Positions 15,500-26,400 of a DNA stretch of 64,000 bases are shown here, one piece after another (positions within the stretch are counted from its first letter, which is position 1; every line of letters starts with the position of its first letter). This stretch comes from Mesorhizobium sp. Root157 (GTDB taxonomy: Bacteria; Pseudomonadota; Alphaproteobacteria; Rhizobiales; Rhizobiaceae), in assembly GCF_001427385.1 (NCBI RefSeq), contig NZ_LMGJ01000004.1, positions 8,700 to 72,699 on the forward strand. The letters are read 5' to 3'. Position numbers and translations under genes: made by a program. The notes under the pieces were generated by a model that had not been told where the DNA came from, made no database searches, and saw only the letters and a list, made by a program, of their open reading frames with translations.

Positions 15500-16984
15500 A
15501 TGTTTCAAGGACAGCGGAACTGGACCCTGCCAAGAGCGCACCGCCTCGTCGGCATGGCAATGTTCGCCCTGGCTTTCTTCGCTTTTGCCGCGGTGTCGGC
15601 TGAAGCGCAGAGCCATGATCATGCAACGGCCGCCGAAACCGACCAGGCCCAGGCCGAGCCCGCAGCGCCCGGACAGTCGGAACCTGCCGCCGCCCCGGTC
15701 GTCAGTTATCATGCGCCCACCACCTTCACGCTCAAGACCGGCATAGCCAATGGCCGCATGGTCTATATCGGCGTCGGCGGCGACATCGAAGGCCAGGTCA
15801 ATCCCACCTTGATGGTGCATCAGGGTGAACTGGTCCAGATCAACCTGATCAACGGCGAGGGTGCGGAGCATGACATCGTGCTCGACCAGTATGCCGCACG
15901 ATCGGCCATCATTGTCGGCAAGAATGCGTCCTCGACATTCTCCTTCGTCGCCAGCAAGGTTGGCGAGTTCGCCTATTTCTGCTCAATCGCCGGCCACCGG
16001 GCCGCCGGTATGGAAGGGCTCATCCATGTGATGGCGGGGCCGCGCTCGGCCATGGATTCCGATGCCGCCGACATCGTGCGCGATCCAGCCGATCTGCCGG
16101 GGCCCATCGGCCAGCGGCCCGCACAGGTCGTGCGTGTGGACCTGGAAACCGTGGAACTGACCGGCAGGCTGGATGACGGCACCACCTATGTCTACTGGAC
16201 GTTCGATCGCAAGGTTCCTGGCCCCTTCGTCCGGGTGCGCGTCGGCGATACGGTCGAGGTTCATATAAGGAATGCCGCCGACAGCGTGATGATGCATTCG
16301 GTCGATTTCCATGCGGCAACCGGCCCTGGCGGCGGCGCCGACTTCACGCAGATCGCGCCCGGCGAGGAAGCCGTTCTGACCTTCCAGGCGCTTAAGCCCG
16401 GCATCTATGTCTATCATTGCGCCACGCCGAGCGTTGCCCACCACATCACCAGCGGCATGTACGGGTTGATTCTCGTCGAGCCGGAGGGCGGGTTGCCGCA
16501 GGTCGACCGCGAATTCTATGTCATGCAAGGCGAGCTTTACACCGTCGATCCCTTCGGCACGCAGGGTGAGATGGAGATGGACTACGACAAGCTGATCTCC
16601 GAGCGGCCCGAATATTTCCTCTTCAACGGCTCTGTCGGCGCGCTGACCAAATCGCACCCGCTCTATGCCAATGCCGGTGAGACAGTGCGCATCTTCTTCG
16701 GCGTCGGCGGACCGAACTTCACCTCGTCGTTCCATGTCATCGGCGAGATCTTCGACCACGTCTATACGCTGGGCAGCATCACCTCGCCGCCGCTGACAGG
16801 GGTGCAGACGATCACCGTTCCGCCCGGCGGAGCCACAATCGTCGACTTCAAGATCGATCGTGGCGGACACTATGTGCTGGTCGACCATGCCCTGTCGCGG
16901 GCCGAACGCGGACTTGCCGGCTACCTGATCGTGGACGGCCCCGACGAAGACGCCATCATGCACAAGGGGCCGGCAAAGCAGTAA
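15500..16984 (+). CDS. nirK: Copper nitrite reductase with N-terminal cupredoxin domain (NirK)
   Basis: 494 residues from ATG 15500, preceded by GAGGG at 15487-15491. Reduces nitrite to nitric oxide in the periplasm. Signal peptide ends at VSAEA. The C-terminal two cupredoxin domains hold all expected residues: type 1 copper H266, C307, H315, M320; type 2 copper H271, H306, H463; catalytic D269 and H412. An extra N-terminal cupredoxin (residues ~70-180) has its own type 1 set H124, C161, H166, M171. This three-domain form is known from Hyphomicrobium denitrificans, where the extra domain is thought to deliver electrons. No nirV or nnrR is nearby. Flanked by exoR and xthA. Confidence 0.92.
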   Translation: MFQGQRNWTLPRAHRLVGMAMFALAFFAFAAVSAEAQSHDHATAAETDQAQAEPAAPGQSEPAAAPVVSYHAPTTFTLKTGIANGRMVYIGVGGDIEGQVNPTLMVHQGELVQINLINGEGAEHDIVLDQYAARSAIIVGKNASSTFSFVASKVGEFAYFCSIAGHRAAGMEGLIHVMAGPRSAMDSDAADIVRDPADLPGPIGQRPAQVVRVDLETVELTGRLDDGTTYVYWTFDRKVPGPFVRVRVGDTVEVHIRNAADSVMMHSVDFHAATGPGGGADFTQIAPGEEAVLTFQALKPGIYVYHCATPSVAHHITSGMYGLILVEPEGGLPQVDREFYVMQGELYTVDPFGTQGEMEMDYDKLISERPEYFLFNGSVGALTKSHPLYANAGETVRIFFGVGGPNFTSSFHVIGEIFDHVYTLGSITSPPLTGVQTITVPPGGATIVDFKIDRGGHYVLVDHALSRAERGLAGYLIVDGPDEDAIMHKGPAKQ

Positions 16985-17009
16985 GCTTCAGAGCTTTGCA
17001 AATCGGCAT

Positions 17010-17041
17010 AACGGCCCGGAACAGCGGTTCCGGGCCGTTTC
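17010..17041. terminator. Bidirectional terminator between nirK and xthA
   Basis: Perfect 13-bp stem AACGGCCCGGAAC/GTTCCGGGCCGTT with loop AGCG. The two genes converge on it. Confidence 0.85.
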
Positions 17042-17043
17042 CG

Positions 17044-17838
17044 TCAAGCTGCTTCCAGACGGAGGTCGATCGTGACCGGCACATGGTCCGAAGGCTTTTC
17101 CCAGGCCCGCACATGCTTTTCCAACGATGCCGAGCCGAAGCGGTTGGCGGCTTCTGGTGACAAAAGCAGGTGGTCGATGCGAATGCCGTTGTTCTTCTGC
17201 CATGCGCCGGCCTGATAGTCCCAGAACGTATAAACGTCCGGCGCATCGGTCGTCGCCCGCAGGGCCTCGGTAAAGCCGAGGTTCTTCAGCCGCCGGAATG
17301 CCTGGCGCGTTTGTGGCTGGAACAGGGCATCGCCCAGCCAGTTCTCGGGATGTCTGGCGTCGGTCGGCTCGGGGATGACGTTGTAGTCGCCGGCAAGCAC
17401 CAAGGCTTCCTCCAGCGCCAGCCGCTCGCTCGCCCAGCGCTCCAGCCGCTCCATCCACGCCAGCTTGTAGGGAAACTTCACCGGATCCTCGATCGGGTTG
17501 CCGTTGGGCAAATAGAGCGAGACGACGCGGAGCGCACCATGGTCGGTCGAGAACACGCCCTCGATAAAGCGCGCCTGTTCATCGGCGTCGTCACCCGGCA
17601 GGCCGCGATTGACCTCGTCGAAGCGCAGCTTGGACAGGATGGCGACGCCGTTGAAGCCTTTCTGCCCGTGCGTTTCGACGTTGTAGCCGAGCGCCTCGAT
17701 CTCGGCGCGCGGAAATTGCTCGTCGACGGACTTGATTTCCTGCAGGCAAACGATGTCCGGCGCGCTTTCGCCGAGCCAATGGGTGAGGTTGCCGATACGG
17801 GCGCGAACGCCGTTGATGTTCCAGGTGACGATCTTCAT
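17044..17838 (-). CDS. xthA: Exodeoxyribonuclease III / AP endonuclease
   Basis: 264 residues, normal for the family. Cuts DNA at abasic sites and degrades 3' ends during base-excision repair. Motifs of the endonuclease/exonuclease/phosphatase fold are present: TWNINGVRAR at the N terminus, CLQEIK with the metal-binding glutamate, the catalytic GDYNVIPEP, and the C-terminal SDHVPV histidine. The next gene on the right is transcribed divergently. It shares a bidirectional terminator with nirK. Confidence 0.97.
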   Translation of the reverse strand: MKIVTWNINGVRARIGNLTHWLGESAPDIVCLQEIKSVDEQFPRAEIEALGYNVETHGQKGFNGVAILSKLRFDEVNRGLPGDDADEQARFIEGVFSTDHGALRVVSLYLPNGNPIEDPVKFPYKLAWMERLERWASERLALEEALVLAGDYNVIPEPTDARHPENWLGDALFQPQTRQAFRRLKNLGFTEALRATTDAPDVYTFWDYQAGAWQKNNGIRIDHLLLSPEAANRFGSASLEKHVRAWEKPSDHVPVTIDLRLEAA

Positions 17839-17964
17839 GAAAATCTCACGACTATTTCAAATAATCCTTGATGGTGCAAAAGCGGGAATGAGTCGATCCT
17901 GCACTATCGCCGCAGTCTATGGAACTCGATTCTTGAGGTGCGGCGCGAAGGGGAGGAGAATAAA

Positions 17965-19449
17965 ATGTCATCATCGACGCATCCCGTCGACGAGATACTG
18001 CCTGCGCCGCGGCTTTTCACGCTCGGCCTACAGCATGTTCTGGTCATGTATGCCGGCGCCATCGCCGTCCCGCTCATCGTGGGAAGGGCGCTGCAACTCG
18101 AACCGGCAGACGTCGCATTCCTGATTTCCGCCGATCTGTTCGTGTGCGGCATTGTTTCGATCCTGCAATCGCTCGGTGCCACGCAATGGTTCGGCATCAA
18201 GCTTCCGGTCATGATGGGCGTGACCTTTGCCGCCGTCGGGCCGATGGTTTCCATGGCGGTGGTCAACCCCGGCATTGACGGCGCGCGCATGATTTTCGGC
18301 GCCATCATAGGTGCGGGCATCATCACCATTTTGATCGCGCCGTTCGTCAGCCGCATGCTGAAGCTGTTTCCGCCGGTGGTGACGGGAACCATCATTCTGG
18401 TCATTGGCGTGTCGCTGATGAAGATCGGCATCAACTGGATTTTCGGTCTGCCTGTCGGCCCGACCGCGCCGAAGATCGTCAATCCCGAACATGCGGCGTG
18501 GCTGAAATCCATAACCGAAGCCGCGACCGCCGCCGGGTCCACCGTTCCGGCTCTGCCTGCCGGTCTTTCGCTCGCGCCGACCGTGCCGAATGCCGGCTAT
18601 GCGCCGGTTTCCCACATCGTCCTGTCGTTGGTCGTCTTGGCCGTCATCATCGGTGTTGCCCGCTACACCAAGGGCTTTTTGTCGAACATCGCGGTGCTCA
18701 TCGGCATCGTCGTTGGCGGCGTGATCGCCGCATCGCTGGGCATGATGCACTTCGAGAAGATCGCCAATGCCGCATGGTTCGCGCCGATCATGCCGTTTCA
18801 TTTCGGTGCGCCGATCTTCGATCCGATTCTCATCTTGACCATGGTGCTGGTGATGATCGTGGTGATGATCGAATCGACCGGCATGTTCCTGGCTTTGGGG
18901 GACATGACCGACAAGAAGATCACCCGGCCGATGCTATCGGCGGGCCTCAGGATGGATGGTCTGGGCACCATGCTGGGTGGTATCTTCAACACCTTTCCCT
19001 ATACCAGCTTCTCGCAGAACGTCGGGCTCGTTGGCGTGACTGGCATCCGCAGCCGCTTCGTCTGCGTCGCCGGCGGGGCGATCATGGTCGTGCTCGGGCT
19101 CATCCCCAAGATGGGAGCGCTGGTCGAAGCCTTGCCGACGGTGGTGCTTGGGGGTGCCGGCATCGTCATGTTCGGCATGGTGGCTGCGACCGGCATCCGC
19201 ATCCTCGCGGCCGTCGATTTCAAGGGCAATCGCAACAACCTCTTCATCGTTGCCATTGCGCTCGGGTTTGGCATGATCCCGGTCGTTGCGCCCGACTTCC
19301 ACATGTGGCTGCCGAAGACGATCGGCCCGCTGGTCGATTCGGGCATCCTGCTGGCGTCGATTGCGTCGGTCGCCCTCAACCTCGTCTTCAACGGCGCCTC
19401 AGGCGATGCGGAAAGCCTGCGCGAGGCGGCAATGTCCACCGAGGCATAA
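17965..19449 (+). CDS. NCS2-family xanthine/uracil permease
   Basis: 494 residues from the ATG at 17965, which follows a strong GGAGGAG. A polytopic inner membrane protein with about 12-14 helices and the xanthine/uracil permease pattern: QHVLVMYAGAIAVP at the N terminus, the substrate-site helix SLGATQWFGIKLPVMMG, and TFPYTSFSQNVGLVGVTGIRSR near the middle. NCS2 proteins take up nucleobases with protons. The NVGLVGVTG motif and GMVAATGIR are typical of the xanthine/urate branch, so uric acid or xanthine is more likely than uracil (inference). It stands alone with its own terminator. Confidence 0.93.
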   Translation: MSSSTHPVDEILPAPRLFTLGLQHVLVMYAGAIAVPLIVGRALQLEPADVAFLISADLFVCGIVSILQSLGATQWFGIKLPVMMGVTFAAVGPMVSMAVVNPGIDGARMIFGAIIGAGIITILIAPFVSRMLKLFPPVVTGTIILVIGVSLMKIGINWIFGLPVGPTAPKIVNPEHAAWLKSITEAATAAGSTVPALPAGLSLAPTVPNAGYAPVSHIVLSLVVLAVIIGVARYTKGFLSNIAVLIGIVVGGVIAASLGMMHFEKIANAAWFAPIMPFHFGAPIFDPILILTMVLVMIVVMIESTGMFLALGDMTDKKITRPMLSAGLRMDGLGTMLGGIFNTFPYTSFSQNVGLVGVTGIRSRFVCVAGGAIMVVLGLIPKMGALVEALPTVVLGGAGIVMFGMVAATGIRILAAVDFKGNRNNLFIVAIALGFGMIPVVAPDFHMWLPKTIGPLVDSGILLASIASVALNLVFNGASGDAESLREAAMSTEA

Positions 19450-19475
19450 AGGGCCGCAGACCACGTCAATGCGAG

Positions 19476-19500
19476 AAGGCCGCCGCGAGGCGGCCTTTTC
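19476..19500. terminator. Terminator between permease and glyoxalase genes
   Basis: 9-bp stem AAGGCCGCC/GGCGGCCTT with loop GCGA, then TTTTC. It overlaps the last codon of the convergent glyoxalase gene. Confidence 0.85.
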
Positions 19501-19882
19501 ATGTCTGACGGCGCTCGACGAGGCCGATCGTGTTGCCGGCGGGATCCTTCAGGAACGCCATCCATTCGCTTTCGCCGGCAGGACCGAACTGGCCTTCCTT
19601 GTCCAGGTGGACGAGCGCGGGCGGGGCGGTAAAGGGAACCCCGGCGGCATTCGCGGCCGCGTGGAAGGCTTCAAGCTCGCTCATGTCGAGATAGACGGTG
19701 CCCGGCGGCACTCCATCGGTAAAGAACAGCCGCACACCGTCGGCCATGATGAAGGCGATACCGGGTGGGTCGAAGCGCGCATGGACCGCAAGGCCAAGGA
19801 TATCGCGCCAGAAAACCAGTGTCGCGTCGAGGTCGCGCCCCGATGATAGCGCGACCTGCCGGACCGCGCCGATCGCCGGCAT
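19499..19882 (-). CDS. Glyoxalase/bleomycin-resistance-fold (VOC) protein
   Basis: 127 residues with the paired beta-alpha-beta-beta-beta modules of the VOC fold (DATLVFWRDILGLAVHARF, IAFIMADGVRLFF, MAFLKDPAGNTIGLVERR). Members include glyoxalase I, dioxygenases and antibiotic-binding proteins. The C-terminal KDPAGNTIGL is the common end of the second module. The specific substrate cannot be told. Its start is 2 bp from the erpA stop, so it is the second gene of an erpA operon. Confidence 0.85.
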   Translation of the reverse strand: MPAIGAVRQVALSSGRDLDATLVFWRDILGLAVHARFDPPGIAFIMADGVRLFFTDGVPPGTVYLDMSELEAFHAAANAAGVPFTAPPALVHLDKEGQFGPAGESEWMAFLKDPAGNTIGLVERRQT

Positions 19883-19884
19883 GG

Positions 19885-20232
19885 CTAGACGGAAAAGCTG
19901 GTGCCGCAGCCGCAGGAGGCAACGGCGTTGGGGTTCTTGATCTGGAACGACTGGCCCATCAGGTCGTCGACGAAATCGATCACCGACCCACCCATATAGA
20001 CGATCGACATATCGTCGATCAGCACGGTTGCGCCGTCTCTTTCGATGGCCACATCGTCGTCGTTGCGGTCCTCGACCAGGTCGAACTTGTAGGAAAAGCC
20101 CGAGCAGCCGCCGCCTTCGACGGAGACGCGCAGCGCGATCTTGCCCGGATCGCCGCTCATGATGCGTGTGATCCGTTTGGCGGCAGCCTCGGTTACCTGG
20201 ACATTTGGGACGTTTGCGGCGTTCGCACTCAT
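19885..20232 (-). CDS. erpA: A-type iron-sulfur carrier (ErpA/IscA family)
   Basis: 115 residues from ATG 20232, preceded by AAGGTGA; the frame extends 18 codons further but the family begins here. Receives Fe-S clusters from the SUF/ISC machinery and passes them to client enzymes. The three conserved cysteines are visible: C43 in GGGCSGF, and C107 and C109 in [10 protein letters not shown]. The mid region ([23 protein letters not shown]) is closer to ErpA/HesB than to IscA. It is divergent from dgt and co-transcribed with the glyoxalase-fold gene. Confidence 0.95.
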   Translation of the reverse strand: MSANAANVPNVQVTEAAAKRITRIMSGDPGKIALRVSVEGGGCSGFSYKFDLVEDRNDDDVAIERDGATVLIDDMSIVYMGGSVIDFVDDLMGQSFQIKNPNAVASCGCGTSFSV

Positions 20233-20327
20233 CGGCGTCACCTTGCGTTTCAATCTCACTGATAGGTATGAAGCTCTTGCCGCCAAGTCAACAAGTTGGC
20301 AAGCCCGGGCGGCACGATGGTGACGAC

Positions 20328-21557
20328 ATGAACGAGCGGCAGGCCGGGCAGGGACTCGGCGATATCGGTTTCGGCTACCGGCCGCGCGCTCCCTATGCCA
20401 CCGATCCGGCCCGCTCGCGCGGACGTCTGTTCCCAGAGGTGGAAAGCCCGACCCGCACGCCTTTCCAGCGCGACCGCGACCGCATCATCCATTCCACCGC
20501 CTTCCGTCGTCTCAAGCATAAGACGCAGGTCTTCATCGCCCACGAGGGCGACCACTACCGAACAAGGCTCACCCATTCGATCGAAGTGGCGCAGATCGCG
20601 CGGGCCCTGGCGCGCGCCTTGCGCGGCGACGAGGATCTGGCCGAAGGCGTAGCCCTGGTCCATGATTTCGGCCACACTCCGTTCGGGCATACCGGCGAGG
20701 AAGCGCTCAACGACAAGATGGCCGGCTGGGGCGGTTTCGACCACAATGCCCAGTCGTTGCGTATCGTTACCCGGCTGGAGCGCCGCTACGCCGAGTTCGA
20801 CGGGTTGAACCTTGCCTGGGAAACGCTGGAGGGCCTGGTCAAGCACAACGGCCCGCTCGCCGATGGCAAGGGTGGCGGCCTGCACGGGCCGATTCCCCCG
20901 ACGATCAGGGCCTACAACGAATTGCACGATCTGGAACTCGACCGCTTTGCCGGCATCGAGGCGCAATGCGCGGCCATTGCCGACGACATCGCCTACAACA
21001 CCCATGACATAGACGATGGCCTGCGGGCCGGATTGCTCAGCCTTGAGATGCTGGAGCCCATCGCCTTGTCCGGCTCGATCCTGAAGGCCGTGCGCGAGCG
21101 CTATCCAACGCTGGATGCAGTCCGCACCGGCCACGAGTTGATGCGCCGCCAGATCACCTTGATGGTCGAGGACGTGATTTCCGCCGCCAACGCCAATCTC
21201 GCCCGGTTGAAGCCGGACAGCGCGGACGCCGTGCGGGCGGCCGGCCAGGCCATCGTGACCTTCTCAGCCGGTATGGCCGAGCAGGAGAAGGAACTGAAGG
21301 CGTTTCTCTATGCGCATCTTTACCGGCATCCGGAGGTCATGCGGGTGCGCGTCGAGGCCGAGAAGGTCGTTCGCGACCTGTTCGACGTCTATTTCGCCGA
21401 TCCCCGCGCCATGCCCGACGGTTGGCGCGAAGGGCTCGACCGTGCCGAAGACCGCATCAAGGCCAGGCACGTCGCCGATTTCCTGGCCGGAATGACCGAC
21501 ACCTATGCCGTGAAGGAATATCAGCGCCTGTTTGACCGTACGCCCGATTTAAGCTAG
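20328..21557 (+). CDS. dgt: dGTPase-like triphosphohydrolase (HD domain)
   Basis: 409 residues. Deoxyguanosinetriphosphate triphosphohydrolase-like protein, expected to hydrolyse dNTPs to nucleosides and triphosphate. N-terminal signature [20 protein letters not shown], the metal-binding HD motif [15 protein letters not shown], and further HD-domain residues in [13 protein letters not shown]. The ATG at 20328 is preferred because upstream codons overlap the divergent erpA gene. First gene of the dgt-argS-SPOR-nagZ-scpA-scpB run, an order widely kept in Hyphomicrobiales. Confidence 0.96.
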   Translation: MNERQAGQGLGDIGFGYRPRAPYATDPARSRGRLFPEVESPTRTPFQRDRDRIIHSTAFRRLKHKTQVFIAHEGDHYRTRLTHSIEVAQIARALARALRGDEDLAEGVALVHDFGHTPFGHTGEEALNDKMAGWGGFDHNAQSLRIVTRLERRYAEFDGLNLAWETLEGLVKHNGPLADGKGGGLHGPIPPTIRAYNELHDLELDRFAGIEAQCAAIADDIAYNTHDIDDGLRAGLLSLEMLEPIALSGSILKAVRERYPTLDAVRTGHELMRRQITLMVEDVISAANANLARLKPDSADAVRAAGQAIVTFSAGMAEQEKELKAFLYAHLYRHPEVMRVRVEAEKVVRDLFDVYFADPRAMPDGWREGLDRAEDRIKARHVADFLAGMTDTYAVKEYQRLFDRTPDLS

Positions 21558-21618
21558 GCCGAACGCGATTTTGCCGGCGAATTGGCCGGTTTCCTTACAC
21601 GCTGTCAGAGCTTTTCCC

Positions 21619-23376
21619 ATGAACATCTTCGCCGATTTCAACGCGCGGATTATAAAAGCCGTACAAGCCATTGGTCTGAAAGACAAAGAAGGCGGTGTGC
21701 CCGATCTGTCGCGCATTGCCGTCGAGCCGCCGCGCGACCCCAGCCACGGCGATCTCGCCACCAACGCGGCGATGGTGCTGGCCAAGCCGACGGGGCAGAA
21801 TCCGCGCGTGCTGGCCGAAAGCCTCGTGGCAGCGCTGCGCACCGATGCCGACATCGCCAGCGCCGAAGTTGCCGGGCCGGGCTTCGTCAATCTGCGCCTC
21901 ACCGATGCATTCTGGCAGGCGCATCTGAGAGGGCTTCTGGCCGAGGGCACCGACTATGGCCGCTCAAAGGTCGGCCAGGGCCGCAAGGTCAATGTCGAGT
22001 ATGTCTCGGCCAACCCGACCGGCCCGATGCATGTCGGCCATTGCCGCGGCGCTGTGGTGGGCGATGCGCTCGCCAACCTGATGGCGTTTGCCGGCTACGC
22101 CGTCACCAAGGAATACATCATCAACGACGCCGGCGCGCAGATCGACGTGCTCGGCCGTTCGGCCATGCTGCGCTATCGCGAGGCGCTTGGCGACGACATC
22201 GGCGAGATTCCGCCCGGTCTCTATCCGGGCGACTATCTGGTGCCGGTCGGGCAGGCGCTTGCCGGCGAGTTCGGGCGCGGGCTGTTGCAGATGCCGGAAG
22301 ACGAGGCGCTGGCCATCGTCAAGGATCGCACCATCGACGCCATGATGGCCATCATCAAGGGCGATCTCGCCCTCCTCAATGTCCATCACGACATATTCTT
22401 TTCCGAGCGCACGCTGCATGCCGACAACGCCAGGGCGATCCGCTCGGCCATCAGCGACCTGACGCTGAAGGGCCACATCTACAAGGGCAAGCTGCCGCCG
22501 CCGAAGGGCGAGAGGCCGGACGACTGGGAAGACCGCGAGCAGACCCTGTTCCGCTCCACCGCCGTGGGCGACGATCTCGACCGGCCGCTGGTCAAGTCGG
22601 ACGGTTCGTTCACCTATTTCGCGGCGGACGTTGCCTATCTGAAGGACAAGGTGGATCGCGGCTTCGTCGATCTCATCTATGTGCTGGGTGCCGACCACGG
22701 CGGCTATGTGAAACGGCTGGAGGCGCTGGCGCGCGCCATTGCCGGCGAAAAGGTGAAACTCACCGTGCTGTTGTGCCAGTTGGTGAAGCTTTACCGCAAC
22801 GGCGAACCGGTGCGCATGTCCAAGCGCTCGGGCGACTTCGTCACCTTGCGCGAGGCGGTGGAGGAGGTCGGCCGCGACCCGATTCGCTTCATGATGCTGT
22901 ATCGCAAGAGCGATGCGCCGCTCGATTTCGATTTTGCCAAGGTCACCGAGCAGTCGAAGGACAACCCGGTCTTCTATGTCCAGTACGCTTCGGCGCGCTG
23001 CCATTCGGTCTTCCGTCAGGCGCGCGAGCAGTTGGGCGTTGCCGATTTCGACCGCGCCAGGCTTGCCGCCGCCGTTGCCGGCCTCAAGGATGAAGGCGAG
23101 ATTGGCCTCATCAGGAAACTGGCGGAATATCCCAGGTTGATCGAGCAGGCGGCCCTTGTGCTCGAGCCGCACAGGTTGGCGTTTTACATGTACGATCTGG
23201 CCAGTTCGTTCCACGCACACTGGAATAGAGGTACCGAAAACCCCGACTTACGGTTTGTTAAGGTTAACGACCCACAATTGACGTATGCCAGACTGGGGCT
23301 GGTGCAGGCTGTATCGGACGTTTTGGTGTCCGGTCTAACGCTTATTGGCGCGGACGCGCCGAAGGAAATGCGTTAG
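21619..23376 (+). CDS. argS: Arginyl-tRNA synthetase
   Basis: 585 residues. Charges tRNA-Arg. N-terminal Add-1 domain, then HIGH as [14 protein letters not shown] near residue 133, and the KMSKS-like loop MSKRSGDF. The C-terminal all-helical DALR anticodon-binding domain ends with the usual GLxLIGxDAPKEM. The ATG at 21619 ([11 protein letters not shown]) matches the family. It lies 61 bp downstream of dgt and 103 bp upstream of the SPOR gene. Confidence 0.98.
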   Translation: MNIFADFNARIIKAVQAIGLKDKEGGVPDLSRIAVEPPRDPSHGDLATNAAMVLAKPTGQNPRVLAESLVAALRTDADIASAEVAGPGFVNLRLTDAFWQAHLRGLLAEGTDYGRSKVGQGRKVNVEYVSANPTGPMHVGHCRGAVVGDALANLMAFAGYAVTKEYIINDAGAQIDVLGRSAMLRYREALGDDIGEIPPGLYPGDYLVPVGQALAGEFGRGLLQMPEDEALAIVKDRTIDAMMAIIKGDLALLNVHHDIFFSERTLHADNARAIRSAISDLTLKGHIYKGKLPPPKGERPDDWEDREQTLFRSTAVGDDLDRPLVKSDGSFTYFAADVAYLKDKVDRGFVDLIYVLGADHGGYVKRLEALARAIAGEKVKLTVLLCQLVKLYRNGEPVRMSKRSGDFVTLREAVEEVGRDPIRFMMLYRKSDAPLDFDFAKVTEQSKDNPVFYVQYASARCHSVFRQAREQLGVADFDRARLAAAVAGLKDEGEIGLIRKLAEYPRLIEQAALVLEPHRLAFYMYDLASSFHAHWNRGTENPDLRFVKVNDPQLTYARLGLVQAVSDVLVSGLTLIGADAPKEMR

Positions 23377-23479
23377 GCTTCGCTAAAACACCTGTCACCT
23401 TTTGCCCACATTGCGCTGGTAGGGGCCAACCTTACGCGACGTCGATGGCGTCCGACAGAGTGCGAGTTCGGGAACGACG

Positions 23480-26400
23480 ATGGCAGAGAGAACCCAACTG
23501 AGGACGACGGATCGCGATCAGATCTCTGAAGACGATCCGTTTGCAGAACTGACCCGTATCATGGGCTTTGACCCGCGTGTTTCAGTCAAGCAGGACACGG
23601 CGCAGCCGCAGGCGGATGCCGCCGAGGATTTCGCAATCGACCTCGAAAAGGAATTGATGGGGGAGTTCGGCGCTGCGGACGAGACCGACCCTGCCTCCCT
23701 CCATGCAGCCTCAGCCGGTCCCCGCTACAGCGTCGAGGGAGAGGCCGAGGTGGCTCCCAGGTTCGAGGACGATATTGCTGCCGCGCTGGACCAGGATTTC
23801 GAATTCGAGGACGACGTGGTCTTTGACGAGGCCGAACTTGCCGGCGAAGCCGCGCCTGTTTTTGAAGAAAAGCAGGTGCCGGTAGCCGACGACAAGCCCG
23901 CCGAAGTGGAACTGCAGTCCGATGCTCGCGAGTACGACGAGCGCGACGACGAAGCTTATGGCGCCTTCGATGCCTTGGATTTCGAACTGACGGAAGCTGG
24001 CGAGGAAGATGTCGCTCCGGCCGGAGTTGTTTCGACAGGCGATTTTGACGCTGATTTCGACAGGGCCATGGCCGACGTCGATATGGATTTCGAGGCCCGC
24101 CCGACTGAAGCCGGCGCGGCCGCCGGACAGGAATTCGATCTGCCCGAATTCGAGGAACTCGCCGTCGCTGACGAGGCTGCCTCAACGGCTGATGTCGAAG
24201 ACGAACCGGTTCTGGATTCAGCCGCATACGAAGAGCCCAGCCATGCCGGCGAACCAGTCGTGGAGCCGGTCGCGGCTCAGGGCGCCAGCCTTGAGGACGA
24301 ACTGAGCGCGCTGCTCAATCAGATGTCGGCGCGTCCTCTGGCGGTGCAGCCGCATGAAGAAGCCGCCCCAGCGGATCATGCTGCGGCTGGCGATGCCGGC
24401 TGGTCCCAGGATGAAGCGCCCGTCGCGCCAGAGCAGGACACGACGAGCTATTTGCCGTCGGACGATCTCGATGCCGATCTTGTCGAGGAGCTTGAAGCCG
24501 AGACAGCCTCTGCCGCTGACGAAGGCGAGGCGCTCGAAGCCGCCGGGATCGACTTTGATCATTCTACCTTTGATGCCGCGTTGACGGCCGAGATGGATAT
24601 CGAACCTCTCGAAGAGGAAGCAGCCGCTTCGGAACAGCCGGTTGCTGCCCTCCAGGATCCCATCGAGGCGCTGCAATGGCTGGCGGCCAAGCCGGTGGCG
24701 GATGCCGTTGCGTCGAGCCGCATCTGGAGTCGGGGTACGCCCTATATCCAGCCTCAGCAGACATCCGCGCAGCCCATCGCCAGCACTGAGCCTGCCGAAC
24801 CGGAAGCCTTTTCTGCCGATCAGTCGGCTTACGAAATTCCGGCTGCCTATGACGTTGCCTTAGACGATGTGGACCCGGTGATTTCCGGCGAAGCCGAGGT
24901 TGAAATCGCCGACGAGGCATATGAAGCCGCAGAGCCGGCCGTTGCCGCTCCCGCCTATGAGGAAGTACCTGATATCGAGACGGTCGATGTGCCCGAGCGT
25001 GTTGTCGCGCTGGCCGACGACCTCGATATTCCCGATGTTCCTTACCAGAGCGAAGATGCCGAAAAGCCGCTCTATGACGATCTCGAGGCAGAGTTCACGA
25101 CGCTGCTCACCGAGATGAACACCAGCGAGCCGGCTAACGTTGCCGCCCAGCCTGCCGCTTATGAGGACGATGCCTATGGGGCAGGGTTCGGGCGAGATGG
25201 GTCCGCTGCATCGGCCTATGGCAATCCTCGGCAAAACACCCAGACGGCGACTGTTGGCGACGACTATGACGATCAGGAGCTAGCCGGCTTCGACGTCGAC
25301 GATCTGCCGGGCAGCCGGCCGCTCGAAGGTCGCCAGGCGATCGCAGACGACGATCTCGCCTTCGATCCTGATTTCGATGAGGAAATGTCGCTCCCCGATC
25401 CTGCCGCGGCGGCGGTTGCACGCCAGCCGCGCAATCGGGTTGTGATGGTCGCAGCCCTTGTCGGCGTTGTGGCTCTGATCGGCGGTATCGGCGCCTTTGC
25501 CTTGTCCTTTGGCGGAGGCGATGGTTCAGGCGCTCCGGTGCTGGTCAAGGCCGATGACAACCCGATCAAGGTCAAGCCGGAAAACCCCGGCGGTACGGTC
25601 ATCCCGAACCAGGACAACAAGGTCTACGACATGGTGGCGAACGGCGCCAAGCCAGCCGCTCCCGTCCAGGAGGAGCTGGTGACCGACGCCGAAGAGCCGG
25701 TTGACGTTATCGCAAAGGCTCCCGAGATGCGCGTCGTGGAACCGGCCCCGGCTGAAGCCGATGCCGCCGCAGCGCAGCCTTCCGGCAAATCGGAAGAGCG
25801 CATCATGCCGGCAGCCGTGCAGCCTGAAGCCGAAGGTCAATCGGATGTCGCCCTGGTGACGCCGCGCAAGGTGCGCACGATGATCGTCAAGCCTGACGGT
25901 TCGCTGGTGCCGCGCGAGGAGCCGCAACCTGCCGCAGCGCAGGTCGCTGCCACCGAGCCTGCCGATCCGGCGCCGCAGCTTGTGGTGAACCCGACTGCCG
26001 ACGAACAGACTGGCGCGGTGGCGCCGGCAACAGAAACGCAGGCGGACCAGTCACCGATCGCAGCCGCACCCGCCTCCGAAACTGCCCTGGCAGTGGCGGC
26101 TCAGCCGCAGGCCGCGCAACCGTCGGCGCAGTCGGCGGTCACGCCCGCCCTCGCGCCTGTCGCTCCGCAGCGTCCGGCCGAACAGCCCGTCGATATCGTC
26201 GGCGAGGTGAAGCCGGATCAGGTCGCAGCCGTCAATCCGGCCAGTGCGGTTGCCGCATCCGGCTCGTGGTCGATGCAGATCGCCTCGCAGCCCAGCGTGG
26301 AAAGCGCCCAGTCGACCTATCAGGATCTGGCGCGGCGCTATTCCAGCGTGCTTGAGGGCCGCAGCGTCAACATCGTCAAGGCAGAGGTGGCGGGCAAGGG

